From: CAZKUR01 sp964556005
Lineage (GTDB): Bacteria > Bacteroidota > Ignavibacteria > Ignavibacteriales > Ignavibacteriaceae
DNA: 8,615 bases
Direction of reading: 5' to 3'
NCBI GenBank assembly: GCA_964556005.1
Contig: CAZKUR010000126.1
Span: forward strand, 1 to 8,615
The notes under the pieces are model-generated. The model had not been told where the DNA came from. It made no database searches and worked only from the letters and a program-made list of their open reading frames with translations. Numbering within the stretch: the stretch's first letter is position 1; each line of letters starts with the position of its first letter. A program made the translations under genes and the position numbers. Below, piece by piece: positions 1 to 6,439 of the stretch.

Positions 1-1
1 A

Positions 2-130
2 ATCAAAAAATTTAAAAACGGTGGTAACCGTGCTTTGCATCTGCCGAAGAGATTTCAGCCCGAAGGGAAAGAATTTCAAATTGCTAATGAAGTACCTCCT
101 GGATTCGGATGTTTGCTCTTATCTTATTGA
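2..130 (+). pseudogene. Truncated VapB-type antitoxin (N-terminal DNA-binding half)
   Basis: Frame 2 is open from the window edge to a TGA at 128-130. It begins IKKFKNGGNRALHLPKRF, followed by QPEGKEF. This matches the AbrB/MazE-like swapped-hairpin domain of VapB antitoxins, whose N-terminus typically reads K-x-F-K-N-G-x-S-Q-A-x-R-L-P-K-x-F and then E-G-x-E-V. In intact pairs this domain binds the operator, and a C-terminal tail of about 40 residues wraps and inhibits VapC. Here the family similarity stops near base 85 and the tail is absent. The frame runs instead over the start of a VapC-like frame (87-143) and ends in unrelated residues. The first few codons lie outside the window. I read this as a remnant left by an internal deletion. 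Family assignment is from motif recognition only. An intact short antitoxin is possible but unlikely. Confidence 0.62.
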
Positions 131-143
131 TAGATTGTTTTAG
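87..143 (+). pseudogene. VapC-type PIN-domain toxin remnant (first 18 codons)
   Basis: An ATG at 87-89 opens MKYLLDSDVCSYLIDRLF and stops at TAG (141-143). The opening is the classic start of VapC PIN-domain ribonucleases (M-K-Y-L-L-D-T-N-x-x-x-Y-L-I), including the first catalytic metal-binding Asp at residue 6. A working VapC has about 130 residues with three or four spread acidic residues; only the first is left here. It starts inside the truncated antitoxin frame, in the order and overlap normal for vapBC operons. I found no further recognisable PIN sequence between 144 and 220, although one frame there stays open to about base 200 (it reads ILAAVDILGHRRIHV). The piece cannot be an active nuclease. 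It is a decayed toxin-antitoxin locus beside the 3' end of the helicase gene. Confidence 0.62.
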
Positions 144-151
144 AACAATCT
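132..151. repeat. 8-bp inverted repeat with 4-nt loop
   Basis: AGATTGTT (132-139) and AACAATCT (144-151) are perfectly complementary around the loop TTAG. The hairpin overlaps the stop of the vapC remnant and lies about 70 bases beyond the helicase stop on the minus strand. It could terminate helicase transcription, but neither side carries a clear T-tract. Confidence 0.4.
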
Positions 152-220
152 TAGCTGCAGTAGATATTCTCGGACATCGACGTATTCATGTGAAAAAAAA
201 GATTTAAAGTAAATTCAAAT

Positions 221-2266
221 TTATTCACTTTGCAGCCACGCTAAAATTATCTTTAATTCACCGTAAGATATTTCAGGGGGAACTTTTTCTTTTATTTTAG
301 CTAACGGGATTTCATCAAAATTTTCAGGGAAATATCCGGCAAGTTTTTGAGCTTTCTCTGATGACATTACTTCTTCTATTTGAATTAAATTTTGTCTTAT
401 TGATCTTGCAAGATGACTCTCAATCGTACTAACGGTGAGATTTCTTTCTAAGGCTATTTGTTCAATATTCTTCCCTTCATGCAGGTATTTTACGGTTTCC
501 AAAACCGTATTTGTTTTTACTTTATTTCTTTTTGAGTACGAACTTTTTATCTTTTTGAAATTTACCTGATCAATAAATTTTCTTTTCTTCTGATACTCAT
601 CAAATTTAAATCCTTCTTTACAAAAATTAATTTTCTGCAGGATCACTTCAATAATAATTATTATTTCTTCGAGCAGGCCGTCAATTTTCCCGGCTACTTT
701 TTTTGTATTAACAGATAACGGATGGTCGCAATAATTTTCGCTCCATTTACTAATTTGATTATAAAAATAATTGGCACCGTCTTTAATTCTTTTTTGAAGA
801 AGTTCATTTTCTTCAATTAGTGAATTGTCCTTACTTTGCCGGAAAATAATTTCCTTAAACTTTTCGGAAATTTCATTAAGCTCTTTTTGTTTTTCGATTA
901 AACTGTTTATCCATGAAATTGCATTTTGCTGAATTGCATCCTGGTTTTTAAGGATAAGTTCATTCAATGCTTCAAGTCTATAATGCCAGTTTTGCCATGA
1001 AAAAATGCTTTGCAATTCTTCAAGAATAAAAACCTGTTTTGACTCAATGAATAATTGTTGAAGATTTGTATTCCAGTTTTTATTAATCCATTCTTTAAAA
1101 TCTTTATGTGCGCCGAGGAAATTCCTGTAAACTGGACTTTTAAGAATCAAACCTTCCAATGAAGTACACCGGCTCAGAGCAACATAAACCTGTCCGGTTG
1201 CAAATGCTCTTTCCGCATCNNNNNNNNNNNNNNNNNNNNNNNNNNNNNNNNNNNNNNNNNNNNNNNNNNNNNNNNNNNNNNNNNNNNNNNNNNNNNNNNN
1301 NNNNNNNNNNNNNNNNNNNCCAATCTTACCGTTAAAATATTGCTTCCCTTCATTATCATTTTTTAGGAACATTACCTGTGCTCCGATTTTAAGCTTAAGT
1401 TCTTTATCCGCAGGGAAAGCGTGTTCCGGGAATTCACCGGTTGTTTCGGCGTAAAATGTATTAGTACGCCCGGGAAGATTTTCTAATTTCCTTTTGTTAA
1501 TTTCATCCGATTGATAGTTATGTGTTGTAAGTGTAATGTATCCATCGGAATCCGGCGGGATGGAATCCATTGTTATACGGGAATTCAATAATTTAAAATT
1601 TTCTTCCGTTATATTGTTATTACGGATTCCGTTAAGTATTTCTATAAACTTAAAATCTTTTTGCCTGAATATTTCTTTCAACTCTATAATGACCGGAATA
1701 TTGTTGCGTAACACAAAACTGTCAAAGAAAAAAATTGAAGAATAGAATTGCCGTAATATTTCCCAGTCATTTTTTTTAATTACCGGCGGCAACTGGTGAA
1801 GGTCCCCGATAAATAAAACCTGCACTCCTCCAAAAGGCCGGAATGAATGACGTATATAACGTAAAATAGTGTCAATTGCATCTACAGTATATGAAGCAAC
1901 CATACTTGCTTCGTCGATTATTAACAATTCCATGCTACGCAGTAAGTTTAGTTTTTCCCTATTATAATGAATCTTGGATAGGAGAGGATGATTCTTTCCA
2001 TTTCTTTCATCATGGATTGAATTTAAATCAGGCAGAATTATGCCGAATGGTAATTGAAATAATGAATGAAGAGTAACTCCATGTGCATTAATTGCAGCTA
2101 CACCTGTTGGAGATGCTACAACGGATTTCTTTGAAGAATTTTCGCGGAGAAATTTAAGAAATGTTGTCTTCCCTGTTCCTGCTTTACCGGTTAAAAAAAT
2201 ATTCTGATTTGTTTCATTTATAAACCGGTAAGCAAGATCAAATTCCTCGGTACGTTTAATCAGCAT
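221..2266 (-). CDS. Pif1/RecD-like superfamily 1B DNA helicase with C-terminal HTH; contains assembly gap
   Basis: ATP-dependent 5'-3' DNA helicase of the bacterial Pif1-like group, acting on cytoplasmic DNA, probably in replication, recombination or repair. Visible motifs are Walker A GKAGTGKT (residues 27-34, Lys33), motif Ia ASPTGVAAINAHG (51-63), Walker B LLIIDEASM (114-122), motif III LFIGDLHQLPPV (151-162), the motif IV region ELKEIFRQKDFKFIEILNGIR (around 195-215), and motif VI GQVYVALSRC (358-367). Residues about 586-625 form a helix-turn-helix (EQIALERNLTVSTIESHLARS), and the end ISYGELKIILAWL resembles the HTH_40-type tail found on some RecQ and Pif1-like helicases. The ATG at 2266 has no Shine-Dalgarno; Walker A at residue 27 is a normal distance from the start. 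Residues 316-349 are unknown because of 100 Ns. Relatives hold roughly 75-80 residues there, including the motif V region (TIHKSQG-like), so the true protein is probably longer than 681 residues. Family call certain; precise biological role unknown. Confidence 0.93.
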   Translation of the reverse strand: MLIKRTEEFDLAYRFINETNQNIFLTGKAGTGKTTFLKFLRENSSKKSVVASPTGVAAINAHGVTLHSLFQLPFGIILPDLNSIHDERNGKNHPLLSKIHYNREKLNLLRSMELLIIDEASMVASYTVDAIDTILRYIRHSFRPFGGVQVLFIGDLHQLPPVIKKNDWEILRQFYSSIFFFDSFVLRNNIPVIIELKEIFRQKDFKFIEILNGIRNNNITEENFKLLNSRITMDSIPPDSDGYITLTTHNYQSDEINKRKLENLPGRTNTFYAETTGEFPEHAFPADKELKLKIGAQVMFLKNDNEGKQYFNGKIXXXXXXXXXXXXXXXXXXXXXXXXXXXXXXXXXXDAERAFATGQVYVALSRCTSLEGLILKSPVYRNFLGAHKDFKEWINKNWNTNLQQLFIESKQVFILEELQSIFSWQNWHYRLEALNELILKNQDAIQQNAISWINSLIEKQKELNEISEKFKEIIFRQSKDNSLIEENELLQKRIKDGANYFYNQISKWSENYCDHPLSVNTKKVAGKIDGLLEEIIIIIEVILQKINFCKEGFKFDEYQKKRKFIDQVNFKKIKSSYSKRNKVKTNTVLETVKYLHEGKNIEQIALERNLTVSTIESHLARSIRQNLIQIEEVMSSEKAQKLAGYFPENFDEIPLAKIKEKVPPEISYGELKIILAWLQSE
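1220..1319. other. Assembly gap of 100 Ns
   Basis: A run of exactly 100 unknown bases lies inside the helicase gene, between the FNGKI segment and the DAERAFATGQVYVALSR segment. A round 100 is a conventional scaffolding placeholder, so the real length is unknown. The two flanks happen to stay in the same reading frame. Confidence 0.97.
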
Positions 2267-2346
2267 ATCAAAATACTTTTTTTAAAATACCAAAATAATA
2301 AGTAACCAAAAAGAGTGCAAAAAAGAAAAAGAAAAATTATTATATT

Positions 2347-2371
2347 TAAATTGTAACAGAAATACAATTTA
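2347..2371. promoter_or_regulatory. 9-bp inverted repeat in divergent promoter region (candidate operator)
   Basis: TAAATTGTA (2347-2355) and TACAATTTA (2363-2371) are perfectly complementary, separated by the 7-nt spacer ACAGAAA. The element lies between the divergently transcribed helicase and coiled-coil genes, 80 bases from the helicase start and about 120 from the other. The spacing and symmetry would suit a dimeric regulator. The sequence is AT-rich, so chance occurrence is possible. No regulator gene is adjacent. Confidence 0.35.
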
Positions 2372-2473
2372 TGGATATACAAATCTTGTAAGGAATGGAA
2401 AGCATATAATTCTTTAATCATAAAAGAAGCTAAAAGAAACATGGAAATTATTTATCAATAAAAATTAAAATTT

Positions 2474-2483
2474 AAGGATAAGG
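2474..2483 (+). promoter_or_regulatory. Ribosome binding site of the coiled-coil gene
   Basis: Two tandem AAGGAT units (2474-2479 and 2480-2485) precede the ATG at 2492. The AAGG of the second ends 8 nt before the start codon, a normal Shine-Dalgarno distance. It supports the chosen start and is one of only two good ribosome binding sites in the window. Confidence 0.6.
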
Positions 2484-2491
2484 ATACGGAA

Positions 2492-3541
2492 ATGACGAAT
2501 CAAATAACTGAAAAAAATACAAAAAGCCAGATACTTCAAGCATATAATGAGGCTTTAGCAAAGCTGAAAGAATCGGAGAAGGAAGACAGAAAAGCCGAAA
2601 AGAAAAAAGAAGAAGAAGCAAAAATCGTAAAAGAAGCTTCGGAGAATTCGGTTGAAAAAATCGTTAACGGAATAAGCCGCGCAAAAATTGATATTATGAA
2701 TTCGCTGGATGAGGTGAGCGAAAAGTTAACATCCGAATTCAAAAAACTTGAAGAACTTCAAAAAGCAATTGGGCTTGAATCGAATTATTTAAATGAGATT
2801 TATGACATTAAGGCAAATGCCGACACTCTTTCTGCTTTACTTATAGCTCAGAAAGAAAAGAAGGCAAGTTTTGATTCCGAAATTGAAAGTAAAAGAACTT
2901 CTTTAGAAGAAGAGATGCAGCAAAAGAGACTGCAATGGAAACTTGAACAGGAGAACTATGAAAATCAAAAGAAAGAAAGAGATGCTCAGCTAAAAAAGGA
3001 AAGACAGCGTGAGGAGGAAGAGTATAACTATAATCTGAATCTTCAAAGAAAAAAAGAAACCGATACTTATAATGAATTGAAAAACAAATTAGGAAAAGAA
3101 CTGATCGACAAAAGAACTGCCGTAGAGAAAGAATTGAATGAAAGGGAGAATGCTGTTGCCGCAAAAGAAAAAGAATTTGCCGAATTGAAGCAGAAGGTTG
3201 AACAGTTTCCCAAAGAACTCGAAGAGGCGATTAAAAACACCGAGAAGTCGGTTATTGAAAGAATAGAATTTAAATATAAACATCAGGCAGAACTTGCTCA
3301 AAGGGAAATGGACGGTGAACGCAATTTAAATAAACAGATGATTCTTTCACTCGAAAATAAAATTAAAGAACAAACGGAACAGATAAAACAGCTTACTCTT
3401 AAGATAAATGATTCGGGACAGCAAGTACAGACAATTGCAATTAAAGCAATCGAGTCAAGTGCAGGCGGCGCTGCGATTCAAAGAGTGTTTTCTCAAAATT
3501 ATGAGAAGCATTCCGATCAGCAGGAAAAGCGGAAAGAGTAA
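2492..3541 (+). CDS. Conserved hypothetical coiled-coil protein
   Basis: A 349-residue, extremely charged protein made mostly of Lys, Glu, Gln and Arg, with no signal peptide or membrane segment, so probably cytoplasmic. Residues 11-30 (KSQILQAYNEALAKLKESEK) look like a short conserved N-terminal module. A charged linker (30-50) follows, then a helical stretch with few prolines from about 55 to 305. Within it, residues 168-205 carry a distinctive run (KERQREEEEYNYNLNLQRKK, then ETDTYNELKNKLGKEL). The region ends in a conserved-looking QQVQTIAIKAIESSAG (310-325) and a polar tail. From memory, proteins with this EEEEYxYxLxLxRKK core and a VQxIAxKAIE tail occur as unnamed hypothetical proteins in several phyla. 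That suggests a real family and not low-complexity noise. Function unknown; a filament, scaffold or chromosome-associated role would only be a guess from coiled-coil content. It is transcribed alone, divergently from the helicase. Confidence 0.88.
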   Translation: MTNQITEKNTKSQILQAYNEALAKLKESEKEDRKAEKKKEEEAKIVKEASENSVEKIVNGISRAKIDIMNSLDEVSEKLTSEFKKLEELQKAIGLESNYLNEIYDIKANADTLSALLIAQKEKKASFDSEIESKRTSLEEEMQQKRLQWKLEQENYENQKKERDAQLKKERQREEEEYNYNLNLQRKKETDTYNELKNKLGKELIDKRTAVEKELNERENAVAAKEKEFAELKQKVEQFPKELEEAIKNTEKSVIERIEFKYKHQAELAQREMDGERNLNKQMILSLENKIKEQTEQIKQLTLKINDSGQQVQTIAIKAIESSAGGAAIQRVFSQNYEKHSDQQEKRKE

Positions 3542-3639
3542 GTTAACAACGGCTAGCTCCTTTACCTTTTTAATTTGAAATAAAAATTAAAAATCTTTAT
3601 ACGGATTATAATTATATAGGCAGTTATACCACTGATAAG

Positions 3640-3665
3640 ACTTCTAAAGAAGTAAAGAATTTTTT
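3640..3665 (+). terminator. Weak candidate terminator between convergent genes
   Basis: ACTTCT (3640-3645) and AGAAGT (3648-3653) form a short stem. Six Ts follow at 3660-3665, after a 6-nt gap. It lies between the convergent coiled-coil gene (ends 3541) and the minus-strand gene ending at 3683. The stem is short and AT-rich and the T-tract is displaced, so this is a tentative call. Confidence 0.25.
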
Positions 3666-3682
3666 GACATAATCGAAGAAAA

Positions 3683-4057
3683 TTATTTTCTATTTAATTT
3701 TGATAAATTTATATAGTGGGTTGTGTAAGCTTTTTCTATTTCTTTATTACCTGATTTACTGAAGATTAATCTGCACTTTACACCTTTGCCGTATTGATTA
3801 TATCCCGTCCATGATTCTTTTAAATTTAATTCTTCAGCGGTTTTCTTAATTGCTTTATTTATCGTTGAAAGTTTTTTCAAATTTGTTTTACAAACTTTTT
3901 CAAGGTAAGCAACTCTTCCGAAACGCCAATTTTCATAATCCTTTTCTGTTAAATAATTAAGTTTTATAAGAACGTCAACAGAACAGACAAATCCTTTTTG
4001 ATAAACTATAGCATTTACTATCTCTTTAACTTTTTTTTCTAATTCCTGGTTGTTCAC
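3683..4057 (-). CDS. Conserved hypothetical protein, 124 aa, WRFGRV-YLE motif
   Basis: Function not known. Visible parts are a basic helical N-terminus (1-20), the segment GFVCSVDVLIKLNYLTEKDYENW (22-44), the motif WRFGRVAYLEKV (44-55), then NLKKLSTINKAIKK (59-72) and a C-terminal part WTGYNQYGKGVKCRLIFSKSGNKEIEKAYTTHY (83-115, with a likely beta-rich core). I recall unnamed bacterial proteins with the same layout: GYVT/S-VDLL, then W-R-x-G-R-V-P-Y-L-E, then an SWTAY-x-x-W/Y-GKG segment and L-R-F-S/T-K-T/S-G-D with E-x-A-Y-x-T-H. Length and order agree with those, so it looks complete. The start is GTG at 4057, immediately after an in-frame TAA, with no ATG available and no Shine-Dalgarno. 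It lies 124 bases beyond the next minus-strand gene and may be its distal operon partner. No membrane segment or signal peptide. Confidence 0.8.
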   Translation of the reverse strand: MNNQELEKKVKEIVNAIVYQKGFVCSVDVLIKLNYLTEKDYENWRFGRVAYLEKVCKTNLKKLSTINKAIKKTAEELNLKESWTGYNQYGKGVKCRLIFSKSGNKEIEKAYTTHYINLSKLNRK

Positions 4058-4181
4058 TTATATTAATCAAATTTTATAGTTCAAGCAGGTTTTTATACAA
4101 GGTTGCATCATTATTTTTAAATAAATAAAATTTTCCCGATATACTTTGAATTAACTGTTTTGTACTCAAAATCAATAAATT

Positions 4182-4526
4182 TTATTCGAGCGGATATGCC
4201 TCCACTCCTGCTTTCATAGCTCCTTCGATTGTACCGTCAACAAATTCTGCTCCAGGAAAAAACCATTCGTCAGGATCATATTCTTCGCTGCTCCATTTAA
4301 ATATTGCAAAATCCCATTTATTTATCTCCCCGGTATAAGTTAGCCTGGCTACAGGAGAAATATCTCCATATTCAATTCTATTAAGAAAAAGATACTTCCC
4401 TTTGAATTCCGGGGAATAAGAAATCTCATCAATGTTGTTTCGAAAATTCTTTTGATTAAACTTTTCTATTCTTTTGACAATTTCCTTTTGAATTTCCGTG
4501 GAATAACTTTTTTTATAACTTTTCAC
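4182..4526 (-). CDS. Conserved hypothetical protein, 114 aa
   Basis: Function not known. The N-terminal 30 residues are basic and helical (QKEIVKRIEKFNQKNF). The rest looks like a compact beta fold with aromatic and acidic clusters: GKYLFLNR (43-50), SPVARLTYTGEINKWDFAIFKWSSE (57-81), YDPDEWFFPG (83-92) and DGTIEGAMKAGVEAYP (97-112). From memory, proteins sharing GKYLYLxR, RLxYTG, WxFAIxKxSSExYDPxEWFFPG and GTxEGAMxAGxEAYP occur in other bacteria as unnamed small cytoplasmic proteins. The start is GTG at 4526, only 2 nt past the tam stop at 4529, with no ATG in frame upstream before a stop and no clear Shine-Dalgarno. Translational coupling to tam is therefore likely. The tight spacing argues for co-expression with the methyltransferase but says nothing certain about function. 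Confidence 0.82.
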   Translation of the reverse strand: MKSYKKSYSTEIQKEIVKRIEKFNQKNFRNNIDEISYSPEFKGKYLFLNRIEYGDISPVARLTYTGEINKWDFAIFKWSSEEYDPDEWFFPGAEFVDGTIEGAMKAGVEAYPLE

Positions 4527-4528
4527 CT

Positions 4529-5311
4529 TTAGTTTTGATTTTTTGCAATGAAAAATAATCGTTTAAATGGAAAAATTACTTTCTCGTTTTTCTGTTGAGG
4601 ATAATCAGACTTAATATCTTTTAAAACCAATTCTTCAAATTCTTTTTTTTCTTCATCATCTTTCAACTTTTCGAGATAAATTTTTAATGCGGTGCTTCTC
4701 ATCATTTCCAGTATTGCAAGATGAGATTTCATTATATGCAGGTAATCTGTAATCCATATCTCGATTTTATCGGATAGTTCCGAAAGGCAGTCATAATAAA
4801 AATTAATACTATGAACTGTCATGAGATCTTTAATCCCTTTTATTTTTGAAGCCCACTTATCGCTTTCTTCGATTTTAGAAATTGATTTTCCAATGGGCAT
4901 CTCCCAAAATAAAGGTATCTGAACGGCAATTAATCCATTTTTACTTAATAGTTTAAAAAATCTTTTTAAAATATCTTTTTGGTTTGACATCCATTGTAAA
5001 GCAGCATTTGAAAAAACGATATCATACTTCTCGTCGATATTGTCTTTCTCTGCATCAAATAATATCCATTTCTGATAAGGATAATCTTTTTTAGCTTTTT
5101 CAATCATAGCCGGAGAATTATCTGCCCCAACAATTTTTGAATCCGGCCATCTTTGAACGAGTATTTGAGTGCTGTTTCCCGGTCCGCATCCTATATCGAT
5201 AATTTTTTCCGGTTTATCAAAATCAATTCGTGAGATCAGATCGATTGTAGGTTGAATTCGCTCTTTGTTAAATTTCATGTATAAGTCGGGATTCCAATCG
5301 GGTTTTTTCAT
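4529..5311 (-). CDS. tam: Trans-aconitate 2-methyltransferase
   Basis: SAM-dependent class I methyltransferase that methylates trans-aconitate, the spontaneous isomer of the citric-acid-cycle intermediate cis-aconitate and an inhibitor of aconitase. It is cytoplasmic. Diagnostic features are the N-terminal DWNPDLYMKFNKERIQP (5-21), nearly that of E. coli Tam; the SAM motif IIDIGCGPGNST (37-48); the second-strand acidic residue in GADNSPAMI (62-70, Asp64); SNAALQWM (101-108); AVQIPLFWEMP (129-139); FYYDCLSELSDKIEIWITDYLHIM (171-194); and a C-terminal YPQQKNEKVIFPFKRLFFIAK (237-257). At 260 residues it is close to the 252 of E. coli Tam and covers the whole family length. The ATG at 5311 has no Shine-Dalgarno but gives the expected N-terminus. 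It heads a probable operon with the 114-residue gene starting 2 nt downstream. The family is clear; substrate identity is inferred from similarity along the whole length. Confidence 0.9.
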   Translation of the reverse strand: MKKPDWNPDLYMKFNKERIQPTIDLISRIDFDKPEKIIDIGCGPGNSTQILVQRWPDSKIVGADNSPAMIEKAKKDYPYQKWILFDAEKDNIDEKYDIVFSNAALQWMSNQKDILKRFFKLLSKNGLIAVQIPLFWEMPIGKSISKIEESDKWASKIKGIKDLMTVHSINFYYDCLSELSDKIEIWITDYLHIMKSHLAILEMMRSTALKIYLEKLKDDEEKKEFEELVLKDIKSDYPQQKNEKVIFPFKRLFFIAKNQN

Positions 5312-5372
5312 TGTCTGAATAGATTACTACTTTTAATTTAAAATTAATCTTATAGTCTGTTATTTATTATAA

Positions 5373-5420
5373 TCAACATAAATATTTTATTGAAAGTTCA
5401 TCTTCAAACGGCTCTTTCAT
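5373..5420 (-). other. Possible 15-codon leader ORF upstream of tam
   Basis: On the minus strand an ATG at 5420 opens MKEPFEDELSIKYLC and ends at TGA (5375-5373), 61 nt before the tam start. Tandem AGGATTA-like units precede the ATG at a plausible ribosome-binding distance, while tam itself lacks one. It could be a leader peptide, but 15 codons can arise by chance. Confidence 0.2.
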
Positions 5421-5479
5421 TCAATAATCCTTAATCCTCATAAATGCTGTATAATGAACAAAACCAATCAGGAAGTATT

Positions 5480-6439
5480 TTAATCTTTTGCAGGTTCAGG
5501 TTTTTCCCCCGTTTTTCCTTCATTAAGATTATTGTAAAATCTTTGAGTGGGATATGCAAAATCGATATCGCTGTGATTTGAAAACTCATCTAATATTTCT
5601 TCCCAGATATCATGCTCACTTGATCTGCGTTTTCTCGGATCGCAAAGATACCTGATTGAAAGTAAAACTCCGCTGTCTCTAACAGAAGTGTAAACAATCG
5701 GAGTTAATTTCGTATAAAAAATCATGAACTTTCTTGAGGCTTCTTTGATTTTTCCCTGTGCCTCCGAACTCAGGTGTTCAGCATGTTTATTAATTATTTT
5801 CAATAATATGTCTTTTGCCATCCTCCAGTTACTCTCGAATGTTACAAGTACGGGAATTTCATTCCAGATGTAATTGAATCCGGTTGTGTAATTTGCCTGT
5901 ACGTCTGTGAATACTTTCCCGTTTGGAATATGAATAATTCTTCCGGTACTTTGATCCGAATCTACCCAGTTTCCGATTTCCATAATAGTAAACTGAAAAA
6001 TTCGTATATCGATAACATCACCGGAATTTTCTCCTATTTGAATTCTATCCCCGACCTGAAAAGGTTTTCTCCATATTATAAATAACCATCCTGCCAGATG
6101 TACCAACGGATCTCTCAATGCAATTGCAAGACCTGCGGTCAAGAGTCCTAAATATGTAGCGAGAGATTGAAAGCCTTCAAACCATATTCTGCCTAAAATA
6201 AGAAACCCCATTAATGAAGCAACATAAACTGTAGTCTTTCTTAAGCGGTATTGAAATCTTACATCATGATTTTGATGGAATGCAATAGTTAAAATTATTC
6301 TTCGTACCAGCCAAAGAATAAAAATAACTATTATGGTTGCTATTATTTTTGTTTGAGCATCGGAACTCAAGCCTACGGTTTGCTCAAACCAATGAGTTAT
6401 ATTTTTAAATTTTTGAACGTCCAATAGATTAAAACCCAA
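5480..6439 (-). CDS. MscS-family small-conductance mechanosensitive channel
   Basis: Inner-membrane tension-gated channel that releases solutes on hypo-osmotic shock. The 319 residues show TM1 (about 31-53, ATIIVIFILWLVRRIILTIA), TM2 (about 70-87) and pore-lining TM3 with small residues (YLGLLTAGLAIALRDPLVHL, about 96-115). The cytoplasmic beta domain follows: KPFQVGDRIQIGENSGDVIDI (125-145), then the conserved IPNGKVF (171-177) with the ANYT segment. The C-terminal alpha/beta domain ends in DIDFAYPTQRFY (291-302), typical of the family, followed by a polar tail. Length is near the 286 residues of E. coli MscS. The start is uncertain: no ATG occurs before residue 76, an in-frame TAG lies 15 bases upstream of the chosen TTG (6439), and a GGGAG sits 24 nt upstream, too far for that TTG. 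A second TTG at codon 6 is the alternative. It is alone between two intergenic gaps, probably its own transcription unit. Not the MscK or MscM long type. Confidence 0.92.
   Translation of the reverse strand: MGFNLLDVQKFKNITHWFEQTVGLSSDAQTKIIATIIVIFILWLVRRIILTIAFHQNHDVRFQYRLRKTTVYVASLMGFLILGRIWFEGFQSLATYLGLLTAGLAIALRDPLVHLAGWLFIIWRKPFQVGDRIQIGENSGDVIDIRIFQFTIMEIGNWVDSDQSTGRIIHIPNGKVFTDVQANYTTGFNYIWNEIPVLVTFESNWRMAKDILLKIINKHAEHLSSEAQGKIKEASRKFMIFYTKLTPIVYTSVRDSGVLLSIRYLCDPRKRRSSEHDIWEEILDEFSNHSDIDFAYPTQRFYNNLNEGKTGEKPEPAKD

Noticed and set aside
144..220. Possible continuation of the VapC remnant in the frame reading ILAAVDILGHRRIHV
   Set aside because: The resemblance to the PIN-domain C-terminal LIAAxALxxG region is vague, and the conserved Asp and T-x-N/D motifs are absent.
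2291..2321. Bacteroidetes-like promoter for the helicase (TTTG, 20 nt, TATTTTG on the minus strand)
   Set aside because: The -7 element misses the TAnnTTTG consensus, and similar T-rich matches occur by chance throughout this AT-rich interval.
2260..2442. Minus-strand 60-codon hydrophobic frame overlapping the helicase start
   Set aside because: It lies in the AT-rich divergent promoter region, overlaps the helicase start in another frame, lacks a ribosome site, and its hydrophobicity follows from T-rich DNA.
2841..3301. Minus-strand open frames of about 70-107 codons opposite the coiled-coil gene
   Set aside because: Phe/Leu-rich antisense shadows of the Lys/Glu-rich coding strand, with no independent support.
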